Below, one piece after another: positions 54,494 to 64,000 of a DNA stretch of 64,000 nucleotides (positions within the stretch are counted from its first letter, which is position 1; each line of letters begins with the position of its first letter). The notes under the pieces are model-generated. The model was not told the DNA's origin. It searched no databases and saw only the letters and a program-made list of their open reading frames with translations. The translations under genes and the position numbers were made by a program. The DNA comes from Beta vulgaris subsp. vulgaris (lineage: Eukaryota; Streptophyta; Magnoliopsida; Caryophyllales; Amaranthaceae): the NCBI RefSeq assembly GCF_026745355.1, contig NC_079202.1:4823607-4887606 (forward strand). Reading direction: 5' to 3'.

Positions 54494-56324
54494 ATGAATA
54501 CCACCGAGAAACTTGAAGAAGGTTATTCCACTCAAAGGCCTCCTATGTTCAATGGGAAGTACTACAACTATTGGAAGAACCGCATGGAGATATTCATCAA
54601 GGCTGAAAACTATCAGGTATGGAGAGTCATTGAAGTTGGTGATTTCGAAGTCACAACTACAAATGACAAAAATGAGGTAACTCTTAAACCCCTCTCTGAT
54701 TATGACAAATCTGATTTTGAAAAAATGGAAGTAAATGCCATGGCTATTAAATATTGCATTGTGGACTTGGACCCCATGAACATAATAGGATCATGGGATG
54801 CAAATCCGCAAAGCAAATATGGGATTTACTAGAAGTAACCCACGAAGGAACTAATGAAGTTAAAAGATCGAAAATTGATTTACTTATGAATCAATATGAA
54901 CTGTTCTGCATGAAATCCAAAGAAAGCATCCGAGACATGTTTACTCGTTTTACTAACATTATAAATGAGTTGGCTTCTCTTGGAAAGTTTATTTCATCTG
55001 AGGAACAGGTTCGAAAGGTTCTTAGGAGTCTTCCTAAGGACAGATGGATGGCTAAAGTCACGCTCTTCAAGAAACAAAAGACTTCACTAAGTTCAACTTA
55101 GAACAGCTGGCAGGGTCACTTATGACTCATGAGCTTCACCTTGATACTGAATATGGTGAAAGCTCCAAATCAAAATCAATTGCTCTCAAAGCAGATGATG
55201 AAGATGATTCGGACTCTGAAGAAGAAGAAGCAGCCCTCATGGTTCGAAAATTTCGAAAGATGTACAGGAACATGAAGAATGGAAACTTCAAAGGTAAAAC
55301 TAAGAAATTTTCTAACAAAGCTGCTTGTCATAAATGTGGAAGTACAGATCACTTCATCAAAGAATGTCCTCTTTGGGAAAAGACAAAACCAAAGAAAGGA
55401 ACAAGGAACGCTTTGCTGAAAGGAACAAAGAATCAAAAGCACCTTTCTCTAAGGCAAATGTGCGCAAAGCTATGATAGCTGCTTGGGGAGATTCAGAGAC
55501 GGAAGAAGAAGAGGAACAACCAACTGAAGAAACAGCAAACCTTTGCCTCATGGCAAACACTGACGAGAAAAAGAAGATGAAGAAAAAATTGAGGTAAGTC
55601 AACATGGACTTGAGTCAGAACTAGATGGTAAAACTAGGACTGAAATATATGATCTTCTTTATGATGCAATTCTTGAATGTAGAGATGAACGTGAAAAACG
55701 TGAACAAACGGAACAAGCCTTAAAGGTTTGCAAGGAACACATAGAATGGCTTAAGAAAATGAGAACTGATGTCGAAACTAGATTTTTGATTTGTTTGATA
55801 AAAACTTAAAAATCAAAGAATGTTATGAGAGTTTGAAAAATGAAAATTATCTAATTAATTTAGAGATTTCACACTTGAAGGAATTTGTCCCTGTTCTGAG
55901 TTCCTTTGATATAAGATCAACCCCTTTGAAAGGATACAGATCTGAGATTGAAAAAATAAATAAAGAGAAAAATATTTTAAAGGAACAGATCTGTAATCTT
56001 AAAAAGGAACTGGTTGTCGCAAGGAACAGAGGCAAAATCATGAAAGTTCCTAAGTGGATTGAGAAACCACAGACCAAAAGGAAGGAAGGTCTTGGTTTTG
56101 AAAACTACAAGAAAAGGAACAAGACAAAGAAATATGTTGATCTACCTAGTGATAAGTTCTGTATGTATTGTGGCAAGGTAGGTCATTACATAAATCAATG
56201 TCAACTAAAATCTGAGATGATTGGGAAAAATGTGACAATAAGTAAGAAAAAATGGGTTGTCAAAACAAATCCTAGTCAAGAACAGGAACCCACGAAAGAT
56301 GGGGTTCCTTCAACTAACAACTAG
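54494..56324 (+). pseudogene. gag of the Sirevirus-like element, frame-broken
   Basis: Starts MNTTEKLEEGYSTQRPPMF with the copia gag opening FNGKYYNYWKNRMEIFIKA. Capsid wording continues after a frame break near 54800 (IWDLLEVTHEGTNEVKRSK, DMFTRFTNIINELASLGK), then DSDSEEEEAALMVRKFRKMY. First zinc knuckle CHKCGSTDHFIKEC (about 55327-55368). A long charged, probably coiled-coil section (55600-56010) leads to a second knuckle CMYCGKVGHYINQC (about 56161-56202). The last frame ends in TAG at 56322. The long coiled-coil gag is a Sirevirus-like trait. Confidence 0.85.
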
Positions 56325-56331
56325 TTGATTT

Positions 56332-56640
56332 TTGCAGGTTGGAGTGAGGGGGAACAACACTTGGTATCTCGATAGTGGTTGTTCCAAGCACATGACAGGA
56401 GACAAAACGAAGTTTCTCTCACTCACAACCTATGAAGGTGGCAGTGTAACATTTGGTGATAATAAGAAAGGTAACATTGTTGCTATGGGTAAGGTCGGTA
56501 AGTCACCATTACACTCCATTGAAAATGTATTTTTAGTTGAAGGTCTAAAACATAATCTATTAAGCATTTCTCAATTCTGTGACAAAGGAAATACTGTAAA
56601 ATTTGAAAGAAAAATGCTTAATCATCAACATTAAAACTAA
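56332..56640 (+). pseudogene. Aspartic protease of pol
   Basis: NTWYLDSGCSKHMTGDKTKF (D-S-G active site, about 56359-56418) then HNLLSISQFCDKGNTVKF. It lies in a different frame from the gag stop at 56322; GATTTTTGCAGGTTGG at the border resembles a splice acceptor, so a spliced or frameshifted pol is possible. The frame closes at 56632. Confidence 0.88.
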
Positions 56641-56649
56641 GAAGGTTAT

Positions 56650-57739
56650 TTGGAAGGAACAAGGAAAGGGAACACATACATTGTGGATCTAGACCTTGTT
56701 CCTCAAATCAATTTAACTTGTCTTAGTGTTATTGAAGATGATTCACTTCTATGGCACAAGCGTCTAGGACATGCTAGCTTTTCATTACTTGAGAAACTTA
56801 GATCAAAAGACCTTGTTTTAGGATTACCATCATAAAATTTCATATTGATCAAGTTTGTGATGCATGTGCACGAGGAAACAAGTAAGATCCTCTTTCAAAT
56901 CTAAAACGATTGTAAGTACCACTAAACCATTAGAGTTAATTCATATGGACTTATGTGGACCCATGAGAATTCAAAGCAGAAGTGGAAAGAGGTATGTACT
57001 TGTGATTGTAGATGACTACTCTAGGTACACTTGGGTTATTTTTCTCTCTAGTAAAGATGAAACTTATGATGAGTTCCTTGTCTTTGCTAAAAGAGTTCAA
57101 AACCTAAGTGGACATAAAATAATGCACATTAGATCAGATCATGGCAAGGAATTCGAAAATTATAAATTTGATGACCTAAGCAGAGATAATGGCCTAGATC
57201 ATAATTTTTCTGCCCCTAGAACACCACAACAAAATGGTGTTGTAGAAAGGAAAAATAGAACTTTGGAGGAAATGTCTAGAACCATGTTAATTGCTAGTGA
57301 ACTTCCAAGGAACTTTTGGGCTGAAGCTGTTAATACTGCTTGTCACATAATTAATCGTGCCATGATGAGACCTATCATTAATAAAACTCCTTATGAACTT
57401 TACTTTGGAAAGAAACCAAACATCACCTATTTTAGAACATTTGGATGCAAATGTTATGTGCATAATAATGGAAAAGATAATCTTGGAAAATTTGATGCAA
57501 GGAGTGATGAAGCAACATTTTTAGGATACTCCTCACATAGTAAAGCTTATAGAGTATATAACAAGAGAACTATGTGTGTTGAAGAAAGCATTCATGTAAT
57601 CTTTGATGAATCTGACAAACATAATCCAAGCATACAGGTTGATGACTATGAGATAGGGTTAGCACACCTAGTCAAGGAACACAGATTCACAAGAAGAAGA
57701 AGAAGTGAAAGAGGAAAGGAACGAGGAATTCGAAAATAA
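56650..57739 (+). pseudogene. Integrase (GAG-pre-integrase, DDE core)
   Basis: WHKRLGHASFSLLEKL (zinc-binding H, about 56752) opens the domain. A break and stop near 56835 precede MDLCGPMRIQSRSGKRYVL (first Asp, about 56946), IRSDHGKEFENYKFDD (second Asp) and PQQNGVVERKNRTLEEMSRT (Glu). HIINRAMMRPIINKTPYELY and FGCKCYVHNNGKDNLGKFD are the usual continuation. Catalytic acids are present. Confidence 0.9.
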
Positions 57740-58500
57740 TGATATCAATGATGTTCCTCAAGGAGGAGAAGATGCTCCTGTTCCTCTAAATGAAGGAACT
57801 GAGTCCACCGAGGCTAACAGAGGAACAACTGAGCAGAGTTCCTCATCCACTCAAGGAACTCATGAGGAACAACATGTTCCTATAAGAGAGTTTCAACCAA
57901 AACCTTGGAGATTACAAAAGTCACATCCTGTGGAACTCATAATCAGCGACATATCCAAAGGTACGCAAACTAGATCTCAGTTAAGGAACTTTTGTGCATT
58001 TCATGCGTTCCTATCAATGATGGAACCAAGAAATCATGAAGAAGCCTTAACTGACTCTGATTGGATTATTGCAATGCAAGCTGAATTAAATGAGTTTGAA
58101 AGAAACAAGGTATGGCATCTAGTTCCTTCATCTAAACAACAAAAAGTAATTGGCTTAAAATGGGTGTTTAGAAACAAACTAGATGAATATGGAACCATTG
58201 TAAGAAACAAAGCTAGACTTGTAGTAAAAGGTTATAACCAACAAGAAGGAATTGATTATGAAGAAACCTTTGCTCCTGTAGCTAGATTAGAAGCCATTAG
58301 AATCTTAATTGCATTTGCTGCTTACATGGGATTCAAATTATATCAAATGGATGTTAAGTGTGCATTTTTAAATGGCTATCTAAACGAAGATGTATATGTT
58401 GAACAACCCCCTGGTTTGAAAATAAAATCTCCCAAATCATGTCTACAAGCTTGATAAAGCTCTTTATGGGTTAAAACAAGCACCTAGATCATGGTATGAG
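57705..58500 (+). pseudogene. Integrase-RT linker and first half of reverse transcriptase
   Basis: A Glu/Thr/Ser-rich linker (to about 57890) is followed by [96 protein letters not shown] and QPPGL. Standard copia RT. A frame break near 58440 sends the [15 protein letters not shown] block to another frame. Confidence 0.9.
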
Positions 58501-59510
58501 AGATTATCAAGTTCCTTTTAGAAACCACTTTAAAAGAGGAAAGGTTGATAAAACCTTGTTCCTAAAATCTAAAGGAACTGATATTTTGCTTGTTCAAATA
58601 TATGTTGATGACATCATATTCGGAGCTACTAATGAAACATTGTGCAAAGAATTCTCAAGTCTCATGAGCAATGAATTTGAAATGAGTATGATGGGTGAGT
58701 TAAATTTCTTTCTTGGACTACAAATCAAACAAACTGAAAAAGGTATAATTGTTCACCAACAAAAATACATAAAGGAACTATTAAAGAAATATGGCCTCGA
58801 AAATTCAAAGATAAATCACACTCCTATGGGAACTTCAACTAGATTAGATGAAGACTCCATAGGAACAAGTGTTGATCAAACAAAATATAGAGGAATGATT
58901 GGTTCACTTTTGTATCTAACTGCTAGTCGTCCAGACATAGCTTTCAGTGTTGGTTTGTGTGCTAGATTTCAAGCAAATCCAAAGGAGTCTCACCTCACTG
59001 CTGTGAAGAGAATTCTTAGATACCTTAAAGGAACAGATGATCTTGGACTCTACTATCCAAGAAGTGATACATTCGAACTAAAAGGATATGCAGATGCAGA
59101 TTATGCTGGAGATCTTGTTAATAGGAAAAGCACCTCAGGTATGGCACAATTCCTTGGTCATAGTTTAGTTTCTTGGAGTACCAAGAAACAAAACACAGTT
59201 GCTTTATCCACTGCTGAAGCAGAATATGTAGCTGCTGCTGCATGTTGCTCTCAAATGCTTTGGATAAAACAACAACTTAGTGACTATGGAATAAACTTTG
59301 AATGTGTTCCTATTTATTGTGACAATACAAGTGCTATAGTATATCTAAAGATCCAGTGCATCATTCTAGAGTAAAGCATATACATATTAGACATCACTTT
59401 TTAAGAGAAAATTGGAAAAAGGTTTGATAAACTTGAGTTTTGTCAAACTGATTATCAGATTGCTGATATCCTAACTAAGCCTTTGCAAAGAGATAGATAT
59501 GAAAATTAAG
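58496..59510 (+). pseudogene. Reverse transcriptase (catalytic half) and RNase H
   Basis: VQIYVDDIIFGATNE (about 58595-58640) is the catalytic Y-V-D-D box; LNFFLGLQIKQ, IGSLLYLTASRPDIAFSVGL and KRILRYLKGTDDLGLYY follow. RNase H shows GYADADYAGD, SWSTKKQNTVALSTAEAEYV (Glu) and PIYCDNTSAIVY (Asp). After a break at about 59350, HIRHHFLREN and IADILTKPLQRDRYEN (ending TAA at about 59508) close pol. Confidence 0.9.
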
Positions 59511-60092
59511 GCTTGAGTTAGGCTTAATAAAAATTAAGTGATTGTTCCTATGTCAATTCCCCCATGTTTGAATCAATTTGAGTGACTTTGTGTGCTAAAA
59601 ATAATTGTGTTTAATTGCCTAAGACCATTGCAAATTGGAATGTTGCAAAACATAACATGAAGTCAAAGAAATAAACAACTCACAAATGTCACATAATACT
59701 CCCCTTACTGTTCCTAAGGTCAAGAAACATGCATAGTATGAAGGATATTGATATGTAGCATTAGTTGTTCCTATAGCACAAGTTCCTTAGCATTTATTTT
59801 CTTTCAAAAATTAAAATTCATAAAAATCCGAAAAATCCGATAAAATCCCAAAAATAAGGGGAACCAGTTTAATTAAATCTTGGTTCTTTTTATCTTTTCG
59901 TTTTCTTTCTTATTTTTTATATTTCTTTTGCTTTATTTCTTTCCCGCGTGTCATAATTACTATTACATGCAAAACTTCCTTCTTCAATTCATCTAAGAAA
60001 CCGTGTTCCTCTCAAACGCTTCATCTTCACCAAATCCGAAACCTCATCACACCCTTTGATACTCCATAAAAACCTCCAAACCTTCATAAATC
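59511..60092 (+). other. Spacer between pol and the downstream ORF
   Basis: Non-coding DNA with several GTTCC words, AAAATTCATAAAAATCCG repeats and a leader-like TTCATCTTCACC stretch close to the downstream ATG. A subgenomic promoter or splice acceptor would be expected here if the ORF is expressed; TTTTGCAG-type acceptors were not obvious. Confidence 0.4.
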
Positions 60093-60892
60093 ATGGCAAA
60101 AACTTCAAGAAACTCACCTTTTCCAACACCAAAAACAACCGACACTTCAAAAATGGAAATTTCTTCATCTCCAACTAAAACCCTTGAAACCGACATAATT
60201 CAAGAAAACCCCATAGAGGAACAGCAATTAGAATCTCCTAGAAGGAGCATGAAGAAGAAAATTGATTGGGGAAGAGATGAAGAAGAAACCCCGGAACAAT
60301 CTCAGGGGGAAGAAGAAGAAACTGCACCTGTTCCTTCCAAAGGAACTGTTTCTTCGTCTTCCAAGAAAAGGGTCGAACGAAGTGAATCTAGGTATGTTTT
60401 GGGCTTTTGCGTCGATTTAGAATGGGCAAATAAAATTGAATTTCTAGAATTAACCTCCATTCTAAAGGAACAAGGCATGGAATTCTTGTTTGAATTCGCC
60501 TTTAATAATGCTCTTGTTCCTCTAGCTATGGATGAGTTTTGTGCAAATTTTGTTAATACTAATGGAACTTGCACAACTGAGTTAGAGGCAAGAAAATAAG
60601 GTTTAATCAAGCAACTTTAAGCAAAGTATGGGAAGTTCCTTGCAAAGGAACTGATTTGTATTTTAAAAGGAAAGGAACTGTTTCCTTTCCGAATTTTCCT
60701 CAAGACAAAATCTTAGAATATTTTGGAGGAACAGCTGGCCAAAACAAACTTAACCATAACCTACTCTCTCCCTTCACAAAGTACTGTTTAACTTGGTTTG
60801 GAGAGCACTCATTCCTCGAACTGAAAAGAGGAATGAAGTGGGTCTCTTGGATATGTGTTACATGTTTTGCTTGGACCACCACATACAAATAA
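60093..60892 (+). pseudogene. Downstream ORF in envelope position, N-terminal part
   Basis: After about 580 bp of non-coding DNA, a frame starts MAKTSRNSPFPTPKTTDTSK. It has a Ser/Thr/Glu-rich N-terminus with basic patches, then a folded-looking block: RYVLGFCVDLEWANKIEFLE, EQGMEFLFEFAFNNALVPLA and MDEFCANFVNTNG, resembling the 'putative plant transposon protein' domain often found behind pol in Sireviruses and other plant elements. A break at 60598 moves it to another frame with VSFPNFPQDKILEYFGGTAG and YCLTWFGEHSFLELKRG, stopping at 60890. No signal peptide or clear membrane segment is visible, so a true envelope role is not supported by the sequence. Confidence 0.6.
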
Positions 60893-61097
60893 TTTCCCTT
60901 CCCTCTTCATTCAACACTTAACCACTGATTGAAAAATTGTGTATTGGTACGGTGCCTTGATAACTTCTTTACTTCATCATTTTGAAGTAAGACTTACTGG
61001 TTGGACCACCATAGGGTCAACAAGGGAACATCTTGAATGAGAAGACCCTAAATGGACTTGGTTGTCTGTCCAAGAAGGTGTTCTCATTCAAGGAAGA

Positions 61098-61905
61098 ATG
61101 GCTTCCAGTTCCTCAGGAAAAAGAAAACTGCCCAAACTGGACTTAGAAGAAGATGAATGATGTAATCTTGGATAACCCTGTTCCTAACCGGAGGAACCAA
61201 ACCTAAGAGGCGCAAACACATTGCCACTAAGCCTAAACCCTCTGTTCCTTTGAGAGTGAGAAAGAGCACTCGTCGAATTGCTCCTGTTCCTTCCAACGAG
61301 GACTCTCCTTTCGTCCTTTCGGATAATGAGGAACAGGTACCCTCTACTCTCAAGGAACCATACCCCACCATCTCCCAAACTCTTGTTCCTTTCACAAAAT
61401 ACCCTCCATTTCACCTTCGTCCTTCTCTGTTCCTTCAGTTTTGAGCAGTTGAAGGATGAAATAAAAGGCCAAATCCTTTTGCTTCCACCTCCACAACTCT
61501 TCCACCCACACCACCATTCTTTCCTCCCATTTATCACCCTTCACCTTCTGTTTCCATTCCTGGAACAGATGAGCCTTCCACTCAAACCTCCCAGTTCCTT
61601 CACAACATCCCCATCTGCCTCTAGTTCCAAGGGTAAGGAACAGGAAATCCGGATGAACTAACTGGGTTAATGAAGTCTGCCTTCCTGCACAACATATGAT
61701 AAAATTTTACAATCATCTTCATTGGACTTTGGATGCCAAAACTGATACTATGATAAGTCTTATGAAGAAATTGAGTGATACCGTGGTTGCGCAGCAAAAG
61801 AAGATGGACACTATGGCTCGTACTTTGGAGGAGCTGAAGGAACAGGTTGACAATCATGGGGTGGTGATGAAAAATTGGAGGATGTGGTTGAAGAAGAAGT
61901 TGTGA
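61098..61905 (+). pseudogene. Downstream ORF region, C-terminal low-complexity and coiled-coil part
   Basis: Separate frames give MASSSSGKRKLPKLDLEEDE (from 61098), a basic R-V-R-K-S-T-R-R patch with Pro/Ser-rich sequence (61250-61444), a Pro/Ser/His-rich stretch (61450-61640) and finally KKLSDTVVAQQKKMDTMART followed by LEELKEQVDNH (61765-61860), a clear heptad-type coiled coil ending KKKL at 61905. Probably one interrupted reading frame with the preceding feature, which would total roughly 500-600 residues. Confidence 0.5.
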
Positions 61906-62483
61906 GGAACACCATTCCCCTTCCCTTTCTTAGTTTCTTTTTATTGTTTTTGTTGTTTCCTGTTTCTTTCATCAAGGAACACAACTTTTGTTTCTTCTTT
62001 TTCTTTTCTTTCTTTGTTATGGAACAAGTGCTATATAATCAATGACTTTTGCTATATTGTCTATGTTTCTAAATGCTTTGCATAATTTCTTCCTTGGAAT
62101 GGCTAGTATTATGTGATTGATGTTTGAGCAAGTTTACTCTTTGATTTTCTAACTTAACCACTAATGGTGCTTGCATATTGGTCTTAAGGTGTTAAATCAA
62201 TTCATCAATTCATGCAGAGTCTATTCTTTTTGAGGATGACAAAGGGGGAAAAGGATTTAAGGAACAAACTGTACATAAACTTAAAAAAAAAAAATAAAAA
62301 TTGAAACAAAATTAATTAAAAATCAAAAATAGGTTAAGGTAAATGAAAAATCAAACTTCAGTTACTCACATAATTGTGTTTTATTTTTCATTTTCTTCTT
62401 TATGTTTTTATTTTCATTCACTTATATTATTTGTTATTTTCCTTAGTTTGTACCTTTGTTGTCATCATCAAAAAGGGGGAAAT
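61906..62483 (+). other. 3' untranslated region with two polypurine tracts
   Basis: A T-rich region followed by GATGACAAAGGGGGAAAAGG (about 62234) and CATCAAAAAGGGGGAAAT (62467-62483, directly before the 3' LTR). The second is the functional PPT position. A repeated GGGGGAAA tract upstream of the PPT is a recognised Sirevirus trait. Confidence 0.75.
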
Positions 62484-63849
62484 TGTTGAACCCTAGTTTT
62501 GATAATGACAAAGAAACAAAGGAACAAACTAAGTAGTGAACTAATGAATTATTTAAGTGTATGGTGTCTAAGGTATCAATGCAAGGAACTGGGAGAATAC
62601 GAAGTCAATGAAGAAGTCAAGAGAGGATTTCAAAGGCTAAGTAAAGAAGTTTCTATGTTGATACTGGAGCAAGCATTGGATCAAGAATAATAGAAGCTAG
62701 GCGTTTTATTTTCTAGTTCCAATGTAAAGGAACAAAAAAAGAATGGTAAGGAACTGTGGCAGAATATTTGAGAATGAAGCGTTTGTTCCTTGTAAGGAAC
62801 AAACTAAGTGGCACTTAGAAATATGTTAAAGGAACTGAACTAATATAAGGAACTAGACTTAGGCGTGTACTTAGTGAACGGTTAAAGATGATAATGTAAG
62901 TCATGCCTAGATTATAGGAAATTAGTTATTTCTAATTTCAAATGATAAAATCAGTTTTAAAAAGAAAATCTGTTTTGGAAAAGATTTTATTTTTCGGAAA
63001 ATAAGAAAATAAATATCCGGTTGTTAGAAAGATTTTATTTCAAAGATATTATTTTCTTAAAGATTAGAAATTCAGATTTAAAGATAAAAAGAGTTTATAA
63101 AAACTGATTTTCGGATAATGCTCAAGGAACTCCTATTATTAGGAGTAATGGCTGCATTTTATCCACGTTCATTTATAGTTCATGGGATCATGGGACATGA
63201 TGTAAAACGTGTTCCTTAGGGGAAGGAACATCATGGGTAAATGGATTAAAACGTGTACTCTAACATTAATCCCACGTTCTTCATGATTAACACTATAAAT
63301 ATAGAAGTCTAGATAAGTTCCAAATTGTGTCTGACTAAGTAATTAAGTGAGTTTAACTTATTAAGTGTCAGTGCCTTCATTCTCTCATAATAGCCATTTG
63401 TTCTTTGCCTTCTTACTCTAATTCCAGTAAGCTTATTTCGATCAATTGTATTTTGGTTTTTGGGGTAAGGGAACTTTGAGTGAAGTTCTGTAAGAGAAAG
63501 GCTTTGAGTGAAGCTTGTATGTGTGACAAAACTTCAAGTGAAGTTGAGAGGAATTGCTGTTAAGGGAACAGTGGTTCAGGAACTTGAGTTTAGGAACTCA
63601 AGGTGTGGCTCGAGTTAGAATTAGGTTGTAACAGAGTTGTTTGGCCTAATTAGTGAAAGTGTTGAGTTTAAAATCCCTAGTGGTCGAGGTTGTTTCTTCT
63701 TGTTGGGCCCAAGAAGTTTTTCCTCGTAAAAATTTCTTGTGTTCCTTTAGCTTGTTTATTCGTTTAAGTTTTAATTTCCGCAAAAAGTTACGTTTATTTC
63801 TACACCTACAATTCACCCCCCTTCTTGTAGTGTTCCTAGGAAAATAACA
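62484..63849 (+). repeat. 3' LTR of the Sirevirus-like element (1366 bp)
   Basis: Begins TGTTGAACCCTAG and ends GGAAAATAACA, followed by GTTTG. Almost identical to 53070-54428, including the GTTCCTTGTAAGGAAC palindrome (about 62785-62800). Observed differences include GTACTAGTAACGG versus GTACTTAGTGAACGG and ATTATATTCATGG versus ATTTATAGTTCATGG. Confidence 0.92.
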
Positions 63850-63854
63850 GTTTG

Positions 63855-64000
63855 GTTTATGGACGTTTAATTTATTTGTTTCCTAAGGCTTGCTCGATTA
63901 GCTCGTCCATTAAGCCCAGGTATATTCCACGAAACAATTATCATTTGGATGCTATTGGGGGTAGGTGAGTTGAAAGGATGGCTAATTTTTTTCTTTGCTT
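63855..64000 (-). pseudogene. LINE-3 endonuclease, N-terminal part (continues off window)
   Basis: Minus strand from the window edge: MIIVSWNIPGLNGRANRASL then RKQIKRP and a stop. S-W-N-I-R-G-L is the classical start of the plant-L1 ORF2 endonuclease; here Arg is replaced by Pro. It joins the 52420-53064 part across the copia insertion, with the GTTTG duplication between them. LINE ORF1 must lie beyond 64000. Confidence 0.85.

Larger units (their letters stand above)
53070..63849 (+). mobile_element. Complete Ty1/copia element, Sirevirus (SIRE/Maximus)-like, 10.78 kb
   Basis: LTRs 53070-54428 and 62484-63849 bound a full internal region: PBS, long gag with two zinc knuckles, protease, integrase, RT, RNase H, a further ORF region of 2.9 kb and PPT. 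Target duplication GTTTG (53065-53069 and 63850-63854). The order integrase-RT-RNase H is copia. Size, an extended gag, an ORF in envelope position and two GGGGGAAA tracts before the 3' LTR fit Sireviruses (inference from known traits). Inserted in LINE-3. Frames are broken at about ten places although the LTRs are nearly identical. Confidence 0.9.

Overview
This window is higher-plant nuclear DNA made almost entirely of transposable elements. It holds Ty1/copia and Ty3/gypsy LTR retrotransposons with TGGTATCAGAGC-type primer sites, plant L1 LINEs carrying RNase H, CACTA, hAT, Tourist and Stowaway DNA elements, plant mobile domain (PMD) fragments and tRNA-derived SINE heads. No intact host gene is visible. 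The only host-like coding remnants are a three-copy tandem array of PMD fragments (minus strand, 1.5-9.8 kb) and a short subtilase C-terminal relic near 10.4 kb. An RRM in one LINE ORF1 fits the BNR-type plant L1 group first described in beet, but the species cannot be told from this sequence.

Layout. 1-1508: 3' end of a copia element inserted in PMD copy A. 2704-7748: solo LTR-type insertion (TSD GGGTA) between PMD copies A and B, itself carrying a non-autonomous CACTA element (5559-7073) with an unusual series of hairpins. 7754-9775: PMD copies B and C. 12744-23405: complete Ty3/gypsy chromovirus (TSD CTGCT, about 2.35 kb LTRs, an extra acidic ORF ahead of gag, C-terminal chromodomain) lying in an older related LTR. 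27.4-30.5 kb: minus-strand, non-coding copia-like LTR/internal concatemer holding two hAT insertions with 8-bp TSDs. 31.8-37.8 kb: minus-strand L1 (LINE-1) with a third hAT insertion. 39784-42784: 5'-truncated plus-strand L1 (LINE-2) with a 15-bp TSD. 44.4-45.8 kb: Stowaway and Tourist MITEs, one nested in another. 46.06-48.47 kb: LINE 3' fragment fused to the 5' LTR, PBS and gag of a minus-strand Tat-lineage gypsy element. 48.87-64.0 kb: minus-strand L1 (LINE-3) split in its endonuclease by a complete Sirevirus-like copia element (53070-63849, TSD GTTTG) with a downstream envelope-position ORF.

Many insertions can be ordered and verified inside the window, because a related copy supplies the empty target site. 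The two full-length LTR elements look recent (near-identical LTRs) yet their reading frames are broken by many small indels, several in homopolymers, so assembly indel error is a live explanation. The most unusual signals are (i) GGAAC/GTTCC pentamers saturating the Sirevirus-like element in both coding and non-coding DNA, (ii) the CACTA hairpin series, (iii) hAT elements whose interiors are arrays of an element-specific short motif, and (iv) an inverted repeat around the gypsy TATA box that keeps its pairing in a diverged relative.
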